From the NCBI RefSeq assembly GCF_001425825.1, contig NZ_LMDM01000034.1, positions 83,294-147,293 of the forward strand: DNA of 64,000 nt, written 5' to 3'. This stretch comes from Rhizobacter sp. Root1238 (lineage in GTDB: Bacteria; Pseudomonadota; Gammaproteobacteria; Burkholderiales; Burkholderiaceae_C). The notes beneath the pieces are model-generated. The model made no database searches. It was not told the origin of the DNA and saw only the letters and a list, made by a program, of their open reading frames with translations. A program made the position numbers and the translations under genes. Positions 54,366 through 63,113 of this stretch are shown here, one piece after another (positions within the stretch are counted from its first letter, which is position 1; each line of letters starts with the position of its first letter).

Positions 54366-55582
54366 ACCTGCGGCACCGCTTGCGGCGGCTGTTCGGCGAC
54401 ACGCTGTTCAAGCGCCTGATGCTGCTGATGTGGGTCGCGCTGGTGGCGAGTCACTTCCTCAGCTTTGCGGCGGTGCGCAGCCTCGCCGGCGGCCTCGGCG
54501 AGGCGCGGCCGATGCGCATGCCGGCCCCGGGGCCGGGGCCTTCGCCGGACGGCGATGGCGTGCCGCCGCTGGCGTCGCTGCCGCCCGGGCTGCTGCCCGA
54601 CGGCGGCCGGCGCGAACCGCCTCCCCGCAACGCAGCGCCGGGAATGGAGGGCCCGGGCGGACCGCCGCCCGACCGGCAGCCCGGCGGCTCGCCACCGCTG
54701 CGCGCGCTGTGGCTCGACTACCTGGTGCGCTTCCTCGTGATCGGCGGTGCCGCCTGGTGGGGAGCGCAGTGGCTGTCGCAGCCGATGCGCCGGCTCGCCG
54801 ACGCGTCGCGCTCGCTCGGCCAGGCCATCGCGCAACGCCGGCCGGCGCCGACGCTCGACGAGCACCAAGGCACGCGCGAGGTGCGCCAGGCCGCGCAGGT
54901 CTTCAACACGATGGCGCAGCGCCTGCACCAGCAGTTCGATGCGCAAGGCCTGCTGATGGCCGCGATCTCGCACGACCTGCGCACGCCGCTGGCCCGCCTG
55001 CGCCTGCGGCTCGAGACCATGGAGCCCGGCACGCAGACCGAGCGCTGCATCGCCGACCTGCAGGAGATGGACGCGCTGATCGGCAGCGTGCTCGCGATGG
55101 TCCGCGACCAGCATGCGCCGCAGGCACACCAGCGCGTCGACCTGCGCGCGCTGCTGCAGGCGCAGGTCGACGACCGGACCGAGCAGGGGCTGGCGGTGCG
55201 CATCGCCGACGACAGCGCCGGCGACGCGGTGGTCCTCGCGCAGCCCGAAGCGCTCGGCCGGATCCTCGGCAACCTGATCGGCAACGCGCTGCGCCATGCC
55301 GGGTCGGCCGAACTGAGCCTGCTCGGGCATCCCGGCGAACTGGAACTGCGCATCGACGACCACGGCCCCGGCATCCCCGAAGACCAGCTGGAAGCCGTGT
55401 TCCGGCCGTTCTACCGGGTCGACGGCGCACGCGGTCGTGGCGTCGGCAACAGCACCAGCGGTGGCAGCGGGCTCGGCCTGTACATCGCCCGCGACCTGGC
55501 CGAGCGGCTCGGCGGCCGCCTGAGCCTGTCGAACCGGCCCGAAGGCGGGCTGAGGGCCCGGCTGCTGCTGCCACGCGCCTGA
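54362..55582 (+). CDS. Sensor histidine kinase, TTG start
   Basis: 406 residues from a TTG that overlaps the response regulator stop (TTGA). The codon gives MNLRHRLRRLFGDTLFKRLM, a normal basic N-terminus. Two TM helices (about 17-40 and 120-140) flank an 80-residue periplasmic loop very rich in Pro and Gly. HAMP-like, then HisKA with SHDLRTPLARLRL and HATPase with NLIGNALRHA and GSGLGLYIARDL. EnvZ-like layout. A loop this Pro-rich may sense envelope state rather than a small ligand. Confidence 0.92.
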   Translation: MNLRHRLRRLFGDTLFKRLMLLMWVALVASHFLSFAAVRSLAGGLGEARPMRMPAPGPGPSPDGDGVPPLASLPPGLLPDGGRREPPPRNAAPGMEGPGGPPPDRQPGGSPPLRALWLDYLVRFLVIGGAAWWGAQWLSQPMRRLADASRSLGQAIAQRRPAPTLDEHQGTREVRQAAQVFNTMAQRLHQQFDAQGLLMAAISHDLRTPLARLRLRLETMEPGTQTERCIADLQEMDALIGSVLAMVRDQHAPQAHQRVDLRALLQAQVDDRTEQGLAVRIADDSAGDAVVLAQPEALGRILGNLIGNALRHAGSAELSLLGHPGELELRIDDHGPGIPEDQLEAVFRPFYRVDGARGRGVGNSTSGGSGLGLYIARDLAERLGGRLSLSNRPEGGLRARLLLPRA

Positions 55583-55712
55583 ACAGCTGGCGTCCGCGCC
55601 TCCAGACACAGTTCAAATGGACCGTGTCCAAGTTGATACAAAGCATCGATATTCGCGACACAGCCGGCCGCGAGCATGGGCAGTTCCACAGCCACCGCCT
55701 CGTGCCACTGCC

Positions 55713-56633
55713 ATGTCGAACCCCCATCGCAATCATCAACTCGACCTCGTCCACGCCTCATGCCAGTCCCTCGGACAGCCCGACGAGCACGACCTCGGCC
55801 TCGTCCACGACCTGCAGGTGATGCAGCGCCGCCGCGCGCTGACCTGGCTGGCCGGTGTCGGCGCAGCGTCGTTGCTCGGCTGCGGTGGTGGTGGCAGTGC
55901 CGCAAGCACCGACTCCAGCAGCTCCTCCAGCTCCAGCGGATCGGATGGTTCCGGTGGATCTTCCGGCTCCGGCACCTCGGGCTCGTGCTCGGTGATCCCC
56001 GAGGAAACCGCCGGCCCCTACCCCGGCGACGGCTCGAACACCGCGAACGGCAGCATCGCCAACGTGCTGGGTGTCAGCGGCATCGTGCGCAGCGACATCC
56101 GCCCGAGCCTGCCCGCCAGCCTTGGCACGGCGGCCGGCGTCACGTTGACGGTGACACTGACGCTGGTCGACACCAACGCCAGCTGCGCCGACCTGTCGGG
56201 CCATGCCATCTACCTGTGGCACTGCGACCGCGAGGGCCGCTACTCGATGTACTCGTCGGGCGTCACCGACCAGAACTACCTGCGCGGCGTGCAGGAGACC
56301 GATGCCAACGGCCAGGTCACGTTCACCACGGTGTTCCCCGGCTGCTATTCGGGCCGCATGCCGCACATCCATTTCGAGGTGTACCGCAGCCTCGCCACCG
56401 CGACCTCGTCGACCAGCAAGATCAAGACCTCGCAGATCGCCTTCCCGGTCGCCGACTGCAGCACCATCTACAGCACCGCCAGCGGCTACAGCGCGAGCGT
56501 GACCAACCTGAACCAGATGAGCTTCGCGACCGACAACGTGTTCAGCGACGGCACCACGCTGCAGATGGCCACGCTGACCGGCAGCGTCGCGGCCGGCTAC
56601 ACCGCCGCGCTGACCGTCGGCATCGCGGCCTGA
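55713..56633 (+). CDS. Secreted intradiol dioxygenase-like lipoprotein
   Basis: 306 residues. The N-terminal extension holds RRRALTWLAGVGAASLLGCGGGG, a Tat-like/lipoprotein signal with lipobox LLGCG at about residue 57. A poly-Ser/Gly linker follows. The catalytic domain has IPEETAGPYPGDGS, GRYSMYSS, and FPGCYSGRMPHIHFEVY, which carry the tyrosine and histidine iron-ligand positions of intradiol ring-cleavage dioxygenases. Such secreted forms are known in the family but their substrates are unclear. Not related to urease. Confidence 0.83.
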   Translation: MSNPHRNHQLDLVHASCQSLGQPDEHDLGLVHDLQVMQRRRALTWLAGVGAASLLGCGGGGSAASTDSSSSSSSSGSDGSGGSSGSGTSGSCSVIPEETAGPYPGDGSNTANGSIANVLGVSGIVRSDIRPSLPASLGTAAGVTLTVTLTLVDTNASCADLSGHAIYLWHCDREGRYSMYSSGVTDQNYLRGVQETDANGQVTFTTVFPGCYSGRMPHIHFEVYRSLATATSSTSKIKTSQIAFPVADCSTIYSTASGYSASVTNLNQMSFATDNVFSDGTTLQMATLTGSVAAGYTAALTVGIAA

Positions 56634-56670
56634 GGCGCACCCTGCATTCTTTGACGAAGGAGACGATCCC

Positions 56671-56985
56671 ATGGCCTTGAACCGCATTCACCCGATGCAC
56701 CGCACCGTGGCCGCCGTGGCCACCGTGCTGCTGGCGCTCCCGTTGGCCGGCTTCGCCGCCGACCAGGCGCCGCCGCAAGGCGGCAAGCCGCCCGCACCGC
56801 CGCCCGAGGCGATCGCGGCCTGCAACGGCAAGGCCGAAGGCGCCACCGCCAGCTTCGCCGGCCGCAATGGCGAAACCATCACCGGCACCTGCCAGAAGGT
56901 CGGCGACGTGCTGGCGCTGCGCCCGGCCGGCGGCCCGCCGGGGGGCGGCCAGGGCGGGGGCAAGCCGCCGGCCAAGAAGGGCTGA
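56671..56985 (+). CDS. Small secreted protein, Pro/Gly-rich ends
   Basis: 104 residues with a signal peptide (VAAVATVLLALPLAGFAAD). The mature part is Pro-rich, then AIAACNGKAEGATASFAGRNGETITGTCQKVGDVLALRP with two cysteines likely forming a disulphide, and a GGPPGGGQ tail. No function recognised. Good ribosome site (GAAGGAGAC) eight bases before ATG. It follows the dioxygenase on the same strand by 37 bases and may be cotranscribed. Confidence 0.72.
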   Translation: MALNRIHPMHRTVAAVATVLLALPLAGFAADQAPPQGGKPPAPPPEAIAACNGKAEGATASFAGRNGETITGTCQKVGDVLALRPAGGPPGGGQGGGKPPAKKG

Positions 56986-57052
56986 ACGCACGGCGCCCCC
57001 GTGACGGGCACTACACTCGGTTCGGTCCCCCCGAACGAACCGAGCCTGCCCC

Positions 57053-57697
<645 letters not shown>

Positions 57698-57788
57698 CAG
57701 GTCAGGTTGCCACTTGTGGGAACGCGCGAGGCGCGTGATGTGACTAAGGGCGAGCGACATCGCCGCAAGTCCCAAATCACGACTCCTC

Positions 57789-59324
57789 ATGCAACACGTT
57801 CCCAAGCTTCGCCGGGTTTCCGATTCCGCCTGGTTCAACAGAGTCCCGCTGACGCCTGCGAAACCCCAGAACGTTGAAGTCGAGCCGAGTCAGCCGGTTG
57901 CCACCTTGGCCGGCTCACGCCGCCAGCACACGATCGACACCGTTCTGTTGATACTCGGTCGCGAACATGGCTCGTGGATCCGTGCTGAAGACAGGGGTGG
58001 AGCAGGCTTCCTTGCTCGCTTCAGGATGGCAGCAGGAAGCAAGGGCCTCAAGCTGCGCGTGATCGGAGACGGTCAACGCGACATCAAGATGGACGAACTG
58101 CTGGCGCTGAAGCAGCAGCTTCCGCCACACACGCCCGCGATTTGCCTCTTCCACGCGCAAATGCAAGAGGGACAGCAGATATTGCTGCCATGCAAAGACA
58201 GTGGCATTTCGATGGTCGACATGGTGTTCCTCTTGCGCTCATTGGGTATCAGCGCGGTGCACAGCTACGCCTGCTTCAATCGCGAAGGCGCCGCAAACAT
58301 CGCCGATGCGCCCGATCTGATGCAACCAGGCAAGAGGCTCAATGCCTATTTGCCTGGCGGCAAAGCTGACTCCTCCACCAGCCAGAGCATGCACGATGCC
58401 GAGCATCTGATCACCTACTACGGTGACTGTCTCCAAAGAAACGAATTCCCGGACGACATCAAGACCTTGCTGTTTCAGTTGGAACACACCCAACAGTGCC
58501 TGAGCAATGTCGTGGTGGGTCAGGGCACCGAACAACCCGGCGTCTTCATTCACTGTCCCGGCTTCAACCGGGTCGACGACGCAGAGGGGGGTACGGGTCC
58601 CACGCTTCGGCGGATCGCTCGACTGCAATCGAGCCGCCACAATGACTCGCACACGGAGAACAGGATCAAGGTGTCGCTCCTGGCGGAACTTTGCAACGTT
58701 TCGCCCATCTCTCGCAACCGAAAGCAGGCACTGCTGAATGCATTCGCGTTTCGAGGCAAGGTGCAACTCGTCCAGCAACTCTTGAATCGTTATCCCGACA
58801 TTGATCCCAACGACGTTTCGATGAAGATCAGTGCGCTGCATTTCGCAGCCTTGTGCATGACACGTGGCCCCGCCGTGATCAGGGCCCTCTCGAAAGCGAG
58901 AGGCATCGACATCAACCAGAAGAACTGGATTGGCGAGACTGCGCTCCACACTGCAATCTCTGCGGGCAACACCTTCGCCGTACGCGAACTGTTGTCGATA
59001 CCGGCCGTTACGGCCAACTCGAAGTGCAAACGCGGCCACACGCCCCTCATGCTCGCGGCCGGAACAATGAATTTCGATGTGGTCAGCGACCTGGTGAGCT
59101 CACGCAAATTTCTGGACGTCAATGCCCAATCGGATGCTGGGGAATCGGCGCTCATGCTCGCCGTGTTCAACGGCCACATGGACACCGTTCGGCAACTGCT
59201 GACGCTACGTGGCATCTGTCCCGCACTGCGCGATCCCCAAGGGAGAACCGCGGCCGACTATGCGCGAAGTGAGGTGGTGTATCGACAAGTATGCGAGCTG
59301 TTCTCGACGCCCACCAGACAGTGA
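57789..59324 (+). CDS. Ankyrin-repeat protein with possible caspase-like N-terminal domain
   Basis: 511 residues and no signal peptide. Residues about 45-230 include TIDTVLLILG, AICLFHAQMQEGQQILL (His122), a helix MVDMVFLLRSL, and ISAVHSYACFNREGAA (Cys162). This resembles the His and Cys blocks of clan CD caspase-like peptidases (40-residue spacing), but no family match was confirmed. Residues about 310-490 hold four ankyrin-like repeats, for example GHTPLMLAAGTMNFDVVSDL and GESALMLAVFNGHMDTVRQL. Base composition is clearly lower in GC than its neighbours, suggesting acquisition. Ends 14 bases from the convergent sppA. Confidence 0.75.
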   Translation: MQHVPKLRRVSDSAWFNRVPLTPAKPQNVEVEPSQPVATLAGSRRQHTIDTVLLILGREHGSWIRAEDRGGAGFLARFRMAAGSKGLKLRVIGDGQRDIKMDELLALKQQLPPHTPAICLFHAQMQEGQQILLPCKDSGISMVDMVFLLRSLGISAVHSYACFNREGAANIADAPDLMQPGKRLNAYLPGGKADSSTSQSMHDAEHLITYYGDCLQRNEFPDDIKTLLFQLEHTQQCLSNVVVGQGTEQPGVFIHCPGFNRVDDAEGGTGPTLRRIARLQSSRHNDSHTENRIKVSLLAELCNVSPISRNRKQALLNAFAFRGKVQLVQQLLNRYPDIDPNDVSMKISALHFAALCMTRGPAVIRALSKARGIDINQKNWIGETALHTAISAGNTFAVRELLSIPAVTANSKCKRGHTPLMLAAGTMNFDVVSDLVSSRKFLDVNAQSDAGESALMLAVFNGHMDTVRQLLTLRGICPALRDPQGRTAADYARSEVVYRQVCELFSTPTRQ

Positions 59325-59338
59325 CTCGTTTCGATCGA

Positions 59339-60361
59339 TCACCTGATGCTGAAGGTGCTCTGCAGCGCGCGCACCGCACCCGCCCCGATCGACGCGCCAA
59401 AGCGCTTGGCCAACCGCTCGGCGACGTTGTCGCGCGGCGTGTAGTCGATCACCTCTTCGGCCTTCACGACTTCGCGCGCCACCATGTCGAGGTTGCCGAG
59501 GTGGTCGATCAGGCCCATCTCCAGCGCTTGCTGCCCGTTCCAGAACAGGCCACTGAAGGTGTCGGGGCCGATCTTCAGCCGCTTGCCGCGGCCTTCCTTC
59601 ACGACGCCGATGAACTGCTGGTGGATCTGGTCGAGCATCGCCTGCGTGTAGGCCCGTTGCTTCTCGCTGACCGGTGAGAACGGATCGCCGATGCCCTTGT
59701 TCTCGCCGGCAGTCTGCAGCCGGCGCTCGACGCCCAGCTTCTCCATTGCGCCGGTGAAGCCGAAGCCGTCCATCAGCACGCCGATCGAGCCGACGATCGA
59801 GGCCTTGTCGGCGTAGATCTCGTCCGCCGCGACCGCGATGTAGTACGCACCCGACGCGCAGGTTTCCTCGACCACTGCATACACCTTCTTCTGGTGCTTG
59901 GCCTTCAGCCGGCGGATCTCGTCGTTGATGATGCCGGCCTGCACCGGGCTGCCGCCCGGCGAGTTGATGCGCAGCACGATGGCCTGCGCGCCTTCGTCTT
60001 CGAACGCGTTCTTCAGCGCGCCGACCAGCAACTCGGCGCTGGCCTCGGTGTCGGAGGCGATCTCGCCGCGCACCTCGACCAGCGCGGTGTGCGGCCCGCT
60101 CGGCGTGGCCGCATGGTTGCGCGCCGTCACCAGCGCCCACGCGATCACCGCGAACAGCGCCAGCCAGCTCCAGCGGAAGAACAGCTTCCAGCGGCGATCG
60201 GTGCGGCGGTCCTTGAAGAAGGCGCGGGCCAGTTCGTCGACGGTCTCTTCCATCGACGGCCGGGCGGCAGCGGTGGTCATGGGGGCCGGCGCGGGGATCG
60301 GTGCAGGGGAAGGAACAGGCGCGCCAGCGTCGGGCGAGGGCAACTCGTCGTGCGGATTCAT
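59339..60361 (-). CDS. sppA: Signal peptide peptidase SppA-like S49 protease
   Basis: 340 residues. A Pro-rich cytoplasmic start and one TM helix (LFFRWSWLALFAVIAWALVTA) are followed by the S49 domain: RINSPGGSPVQAG, nucleophile Ser in ETCASGAYYIA, and the lysine-bearing AGENKGIGDP. It degrades cleaved signal peptides in the inner membrane. The short form (one S49 domain) is normal for this group. Last gene of the rluC-HAD-Rieske-sppA operon, 23 bases after the Rieske gene. Confidence 0.92.
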   Translation of the reverse strand: MNPHDELPSPDAGAPVPSPAPIPAPAPMTTAAARPSMEETVDELARAFFKDRRTDRRWKLFFRWSWLALFAVIAWALVTARNHAATPSGPHTALVEVRGEIASDTEASAELLVGALKNAFEDEGAQAIVLRINSPGGSPVQAGIINDEIRRLKAKHQKKVYAVVEETCASGAYYIAVAADEIYADKASIVGSIGVLMDGFGFTGAMEKLGVERRLQTAGENKGIGDPFSPVSEKQRAYTQAMLDQIHQQFIGVVKEGRGKRLKIGPDTFSGLFWNGQQALEMGLIDHLGNLDMVAREVVKAEEVIDYTPRDNVAERLAKRFGASIGAGAVRALQSTFSIR

Positions 60362-60384
60362 GCAGGGCTTTCGGCGGCCTTCGT

Positions 60385-60804
60385 TCAGGACTCTCGGTCT
60401 GCGAAGGCGGGTTGGACGTCGCGCGAAGGATACCAATAGACCTCGCCGGCCTCTTCCTCGACGCGCAATTCCGTGAGCTTGCCGCGGCCACACGGGCCGG
60501 CGACGCAGCGGCCGTTCAGCGGGTCGTAGGCCGCACCGTGGATCGAGCACAGGATGAACTCGCGGCCGCTGTCGAGGAACTCGCCGGGCTGCCAGTCCAT
60601 CTCGGTCGGCACGTGCACGCAGCGGTTCAGGTAGGCGACGACGCGGCCGTCGAAACGCAGTGCGAAGGCGCGCGTGGGCTCGCGGTACTGCAGCACGTCG
60701 AACACCAGCGCACTGCCCTTCTCGACCAGCTGCGTTGCGGCGCACAGGTGGCGCCGTTCGGCCGGCGCGGGCATCAGCGAAGGCGGCAGCAGCGGCTCAG
60801 CCAT
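60385..60804 (-). CDS. Rieske [2Fe-2S] domain protein
   Basis: 139 residues. Iron-sulphur ligands are in NRCVHVPTEMDW (C-x-H) and FILCSIHGAAYDP (C-x2-H). A single-domain ferredoxin-like Rieske protein, probably an electron carrier with an unknown partner. Its start overlaps the end of the HAD phosphatase gene by eight bases. Gene order with rluC, HAD and sppA is widespread in Burkholderiales. Confidence 0.9.
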   Translation of the reverse strand: MAEPLLPPSLMPAPAERRHLCAATQLVEKGSALVFDVLQYREPTRAFALRFDGRVVAYLNRCVHVPTEMDWQPGEFLDSGREFILCSIHGAAYDPLNGRCVAGPCGRGKLTELRVEEEAGEVYWYPSRDVQPAFADRES

Positions 60805-61459
60805 GTTGCCTCAGCCACTCCGCCAGTTCCGGCACCGAATGCGCGACGAAGCGCGGCGCCAGGCTGTCGAAGGCCTCCGGCGCATGCGCCCCGTAGCTGA
60901 CGCCCACGCTGGCGACGCCGGCGTTCATCGCCATCTGCAGGTCGTGCGTGGTGTCGCCGATCATCAGCGTGCGTTCGGGCTCGACGCCGAATTCGGCCAT
61001 CAGCTCGTGCAGCATCTGCGGGTGCGGCTTCGACGCGGTCTCGTCGGCGGTGCGGGTGGCGTCGAAATGGCGCAGCAGGTCGGCGCTGCGCAGCGCTTCG
61101 TCGAGCCCGCGGCGCGACTTGCCGGTGGCCACGCCCAGCCAGTGGTTGCGCGCCTTCAGCGCAGCCAGCATCTCCAGCGTGCCGGGGAACAGCACGATCT
61201 CGTGCTGGCGCGCGAAGTAGTGGTGGCGGTAGCGGTCGGCCAGCGCCGGGTACTGCTCGCGGGTCAGGCCCGGCGCGGCATGCTGCAGCGCCTCGGCCAG
61301 GCCCAGCCCGATCACGTAGCTGGCGGCTTCGTCGCTCGGCACCACGGTGCCCACATCGGCGCAGGCCGCCTGGATGCAGCGGGCGATCAGCGTGGTCGAG
61401 TCGAACAGCGTGCCGTCCCAATCGAAGGCGATCAGGTCGAACTGGCGAGGACGGTTCAT
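60797..61459 (-). CDS. HAD-family hydrolase (phosphoglycolate phosphatase-like)
   Basis: 220 residues. DWDGTLFDS holds the nucleophile aspartate, ATGKSRRGLDEAL motif II, SKPHPQMLHEL motif III and MIGDTTHDLQMAMNAG motif IV. Most like Gph/pyrophosphatase-type HAD enzymes; the substrate cannot be decided from sequence. Start overlaps the rluC stop by four bases. Confidence 0.9.
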   Translation of the reverse strand: MNRPRQFDLIAFDWDGTLFDSTTLIARCIQAACADVGTVVPSDEAASYVIGLGLAEALQHAAPGLTREQYPALADRYRHHYFARQHEIVLFPGTLEMLAALKARNHWLGVATGKSRRGLDEALRSADLLRHFDATRTADETASKPHPQMLHELMAEFGVEPERTLMIGDTTHDLQMAMNAGVASVGVSYGAHAPEAFDSLAPRFVAHSVPELAEWLRQHG

Positions 61460-62478
61460 GACGGCAGGGTCTGGAGGAACGAACTGCATTCTGCCGGCAA
61501 CGGCGCCTCGAGTTCGATGGCCTCGCCGCTGGCGGGGTGCTCGAAGCGCAGCCGCCGCGCATGCAGGAACATCCGCTCGAAGCGCACGCCTTTCACCGCC
61601 TCGCCGCGCGCCAGCGCCTTGTTGACCGCGAAATCGCCGTACTTCTCGTCGCCGGCGATCGGATGGCCTTCGTGCGCCAGGTGGACGCGGATCTGGTGCG
61701 TGCGGCCGGTCTTGATGGTCACGTCGAGCAGCGTGAAGCCGGCATAGGCCTGCGCGATGCGCACCAGCGTGATCGAGCGGCGGCCGTCTTCGTTGCTTTC
61801 CTCCACCGCCCGGACGCGGCGTTCGCCTTCGCCGGTCAGGAACTTGTGCAAGGCCACGTCGATGACCTTGCGCGAGGCCGGCCAGGCGCCGACCACCAGC
61901 GCCGCATAGGTCTTGCCGGTCTCGCGGCTGCGGAACTGTTCCTGCAGCGCGACCAGCGCCGAGCGCTTCTTCGCGATCAGCAGCAGGCCGGAGGTCTCCT
62001 TGTCGAGCCGGTGCACCAGTTCGAGGAAGCGGGCGGTCGGCCGCGCCTGGCGCAGTTGCTCGATGACGCCCGAGCTGACGCCACTGCCGCCGTGCACCGC
62101 GACGCCGGCCGGCTTGTTGATGGCGATCAGGTGCTCGTCCTCGAACACCACCGGAAACTCGCGCGCCGGCGCGGGCGGCACCGCCGACGGATCGGCCATG
62201 CGCACCGGCGGCACCCGCACCAGGTCGCCGATCGCCAAGCGGGTATCGGCGGCGGCCCGGCCCTTGTTGACGCGCACCTCGCCGGAGCGGATCACGCGGT
62301 AGACGTGGGTCTTGGGCACGCCCTTCAGCAGCTTGATCAGGAAATTGTCGAGCCGCTGGCCCTCGGAGCCTTCGTCGACCTCGACCTGCTGGACGGCCGG
62401 CGCAGCCGCCCCGGCCGGAGCCCCCACCGCGGTGCTTGCCGGCCGACCTGCTTTGGCCCCTATAATGCGTTGCACCAC
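61456..62478 (-). CDS. rluC: Ribosomal large subunit pseudouridine synthase RluC
   Basis: 340 residues from a GTG at 62478. The S4-like domain (GQRLDNFLIKLLKGVPKTHVYRVIR) precedes the synthase domain with catalytic Asp in VHRLDKETSGLLLIAKK and RTHQIRVHLAHEGHPIAGDEKYG. It modifies 23S rRNA (955, 2504, 2580 in E. coli). The start is uncertain: two adjacent GTGs lie in the divergent gap to rne and no ribosome site is clear. First gene of a four-gene operon. Confidence 0.9.
   Translation of the reverse strand: MVQRIIGAKAGRPASTAVGAPAGAAAPAVQQVEVDEGSEGQRLDNFLIKLLKGVPKTHVYRVIRSGEVRVNKGRAAADTRLAIGDLVRVPPVRMADPSAVPPAPAREFPVVFEDEHLIAINKPAGVAVHGGSGVSSGVIEQLRQARPTARFLELVHRLDKETSGLLLIAKKRSALVALQEQFRSRETGKTYAALVVGAWPASRKVIDVALHKFLTGEGERRVRAVEESNEDGRRSITLVRIAQAYAGFTLLDVTIKTGRTHQIRVHLAHEGHPIAGDEKYGDFAVNKALARGEAVKGVRFERMFLHARRLRFEHPASGEAIELEAPLPAECSSFLQTLPS
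62440..62466 (+). promoter_or_regulatory. Probable rne promoter
   Basis: A perfect TATAAT lies at 62461-62466, preceded by a poor -35 candidate, TTGCCG, about 19 bases upstream. The sequence just downstream (62478-62520) is AT-rich, unlike the rest of the window. The start would be near 62473, about 640 bases before the rne ATG. It overlaps the rluC start region on the other strand. Confidence 0.5.
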
Positions 62479-63113
62479 GTTGTTGTCGTAAGTGTTTGAT
62501 TTATCTGAGTTTAACGTCGATGGCGTTGAACCCGCGCTTGCGACGGCGGTGGCGGTCGAGCCCGAGGGCCCGGCCAACAGGTGATGCAACATGCCCGGCC
62601 CGCAGTCAGGCCCCGTCCCCACGCGACGAGGCGGCACACAGCCCGGCATGGCAGAGAAACAAAGAACGAACCCCTGTCAAAAAGGTTTCCAGGCAGGAGA
62701 CATCGAAGCAGGGTCCTCGCTTACCGGCGGCGACCGTTGATTTCAGCCTCCTTCCCGCGCCCAGTAGTCATTGCGGAACATGCTCCCGGCTCCCACCCTC
62801 CACCACTGCCCACCGTGTGCCTTGCGCACCGCAACCCGGCCTCGTGCCTGCGGGTCTGCGCTGGCCGGCCGTGCCGGGGTCGTGCCTCGAACACCGGCCT
62901 CGCGCCCCGCAGCGCCCACTGTCTCGCATGCGCCAACGCTGCCTGACCGGCCGATCCACTGATCGATCCCGCGTCAACGCAGTCCAGGGCGATTCCTTCC
63001 GGTTCATCCACGTTTCTCGTGCATCGATGAGTCGCCCCTGAGGTTTCAGAGGCGGCATGTTGAATGGCTGCCACTCGCGCACAACACGGCGCGGTGGTGG
63101 CGAAGGAGCGCAC
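62479..63113 (+). ncRNA. Long untranslated leader of rne (no gene seen)
   Basis: A 635-base stretch lies between rluC and rne. The open frames here lack ribosome sites, family motifs and consistent codon use, so I see no protein gene. By analogy with E. coli, where RNase E binds its own long 5' leader to limit expression, this is a candidate autoregulatory leader. That is inference; the conserved enteric rne5 structure is not expected here. Confidence 0.5.

Noticed and set aside
57722-57736. Short hairpin ACGCGC-GAG-GCGCGT after ureG
   Set aside because: Six-base stem with no T run; too weak to call a terminator.
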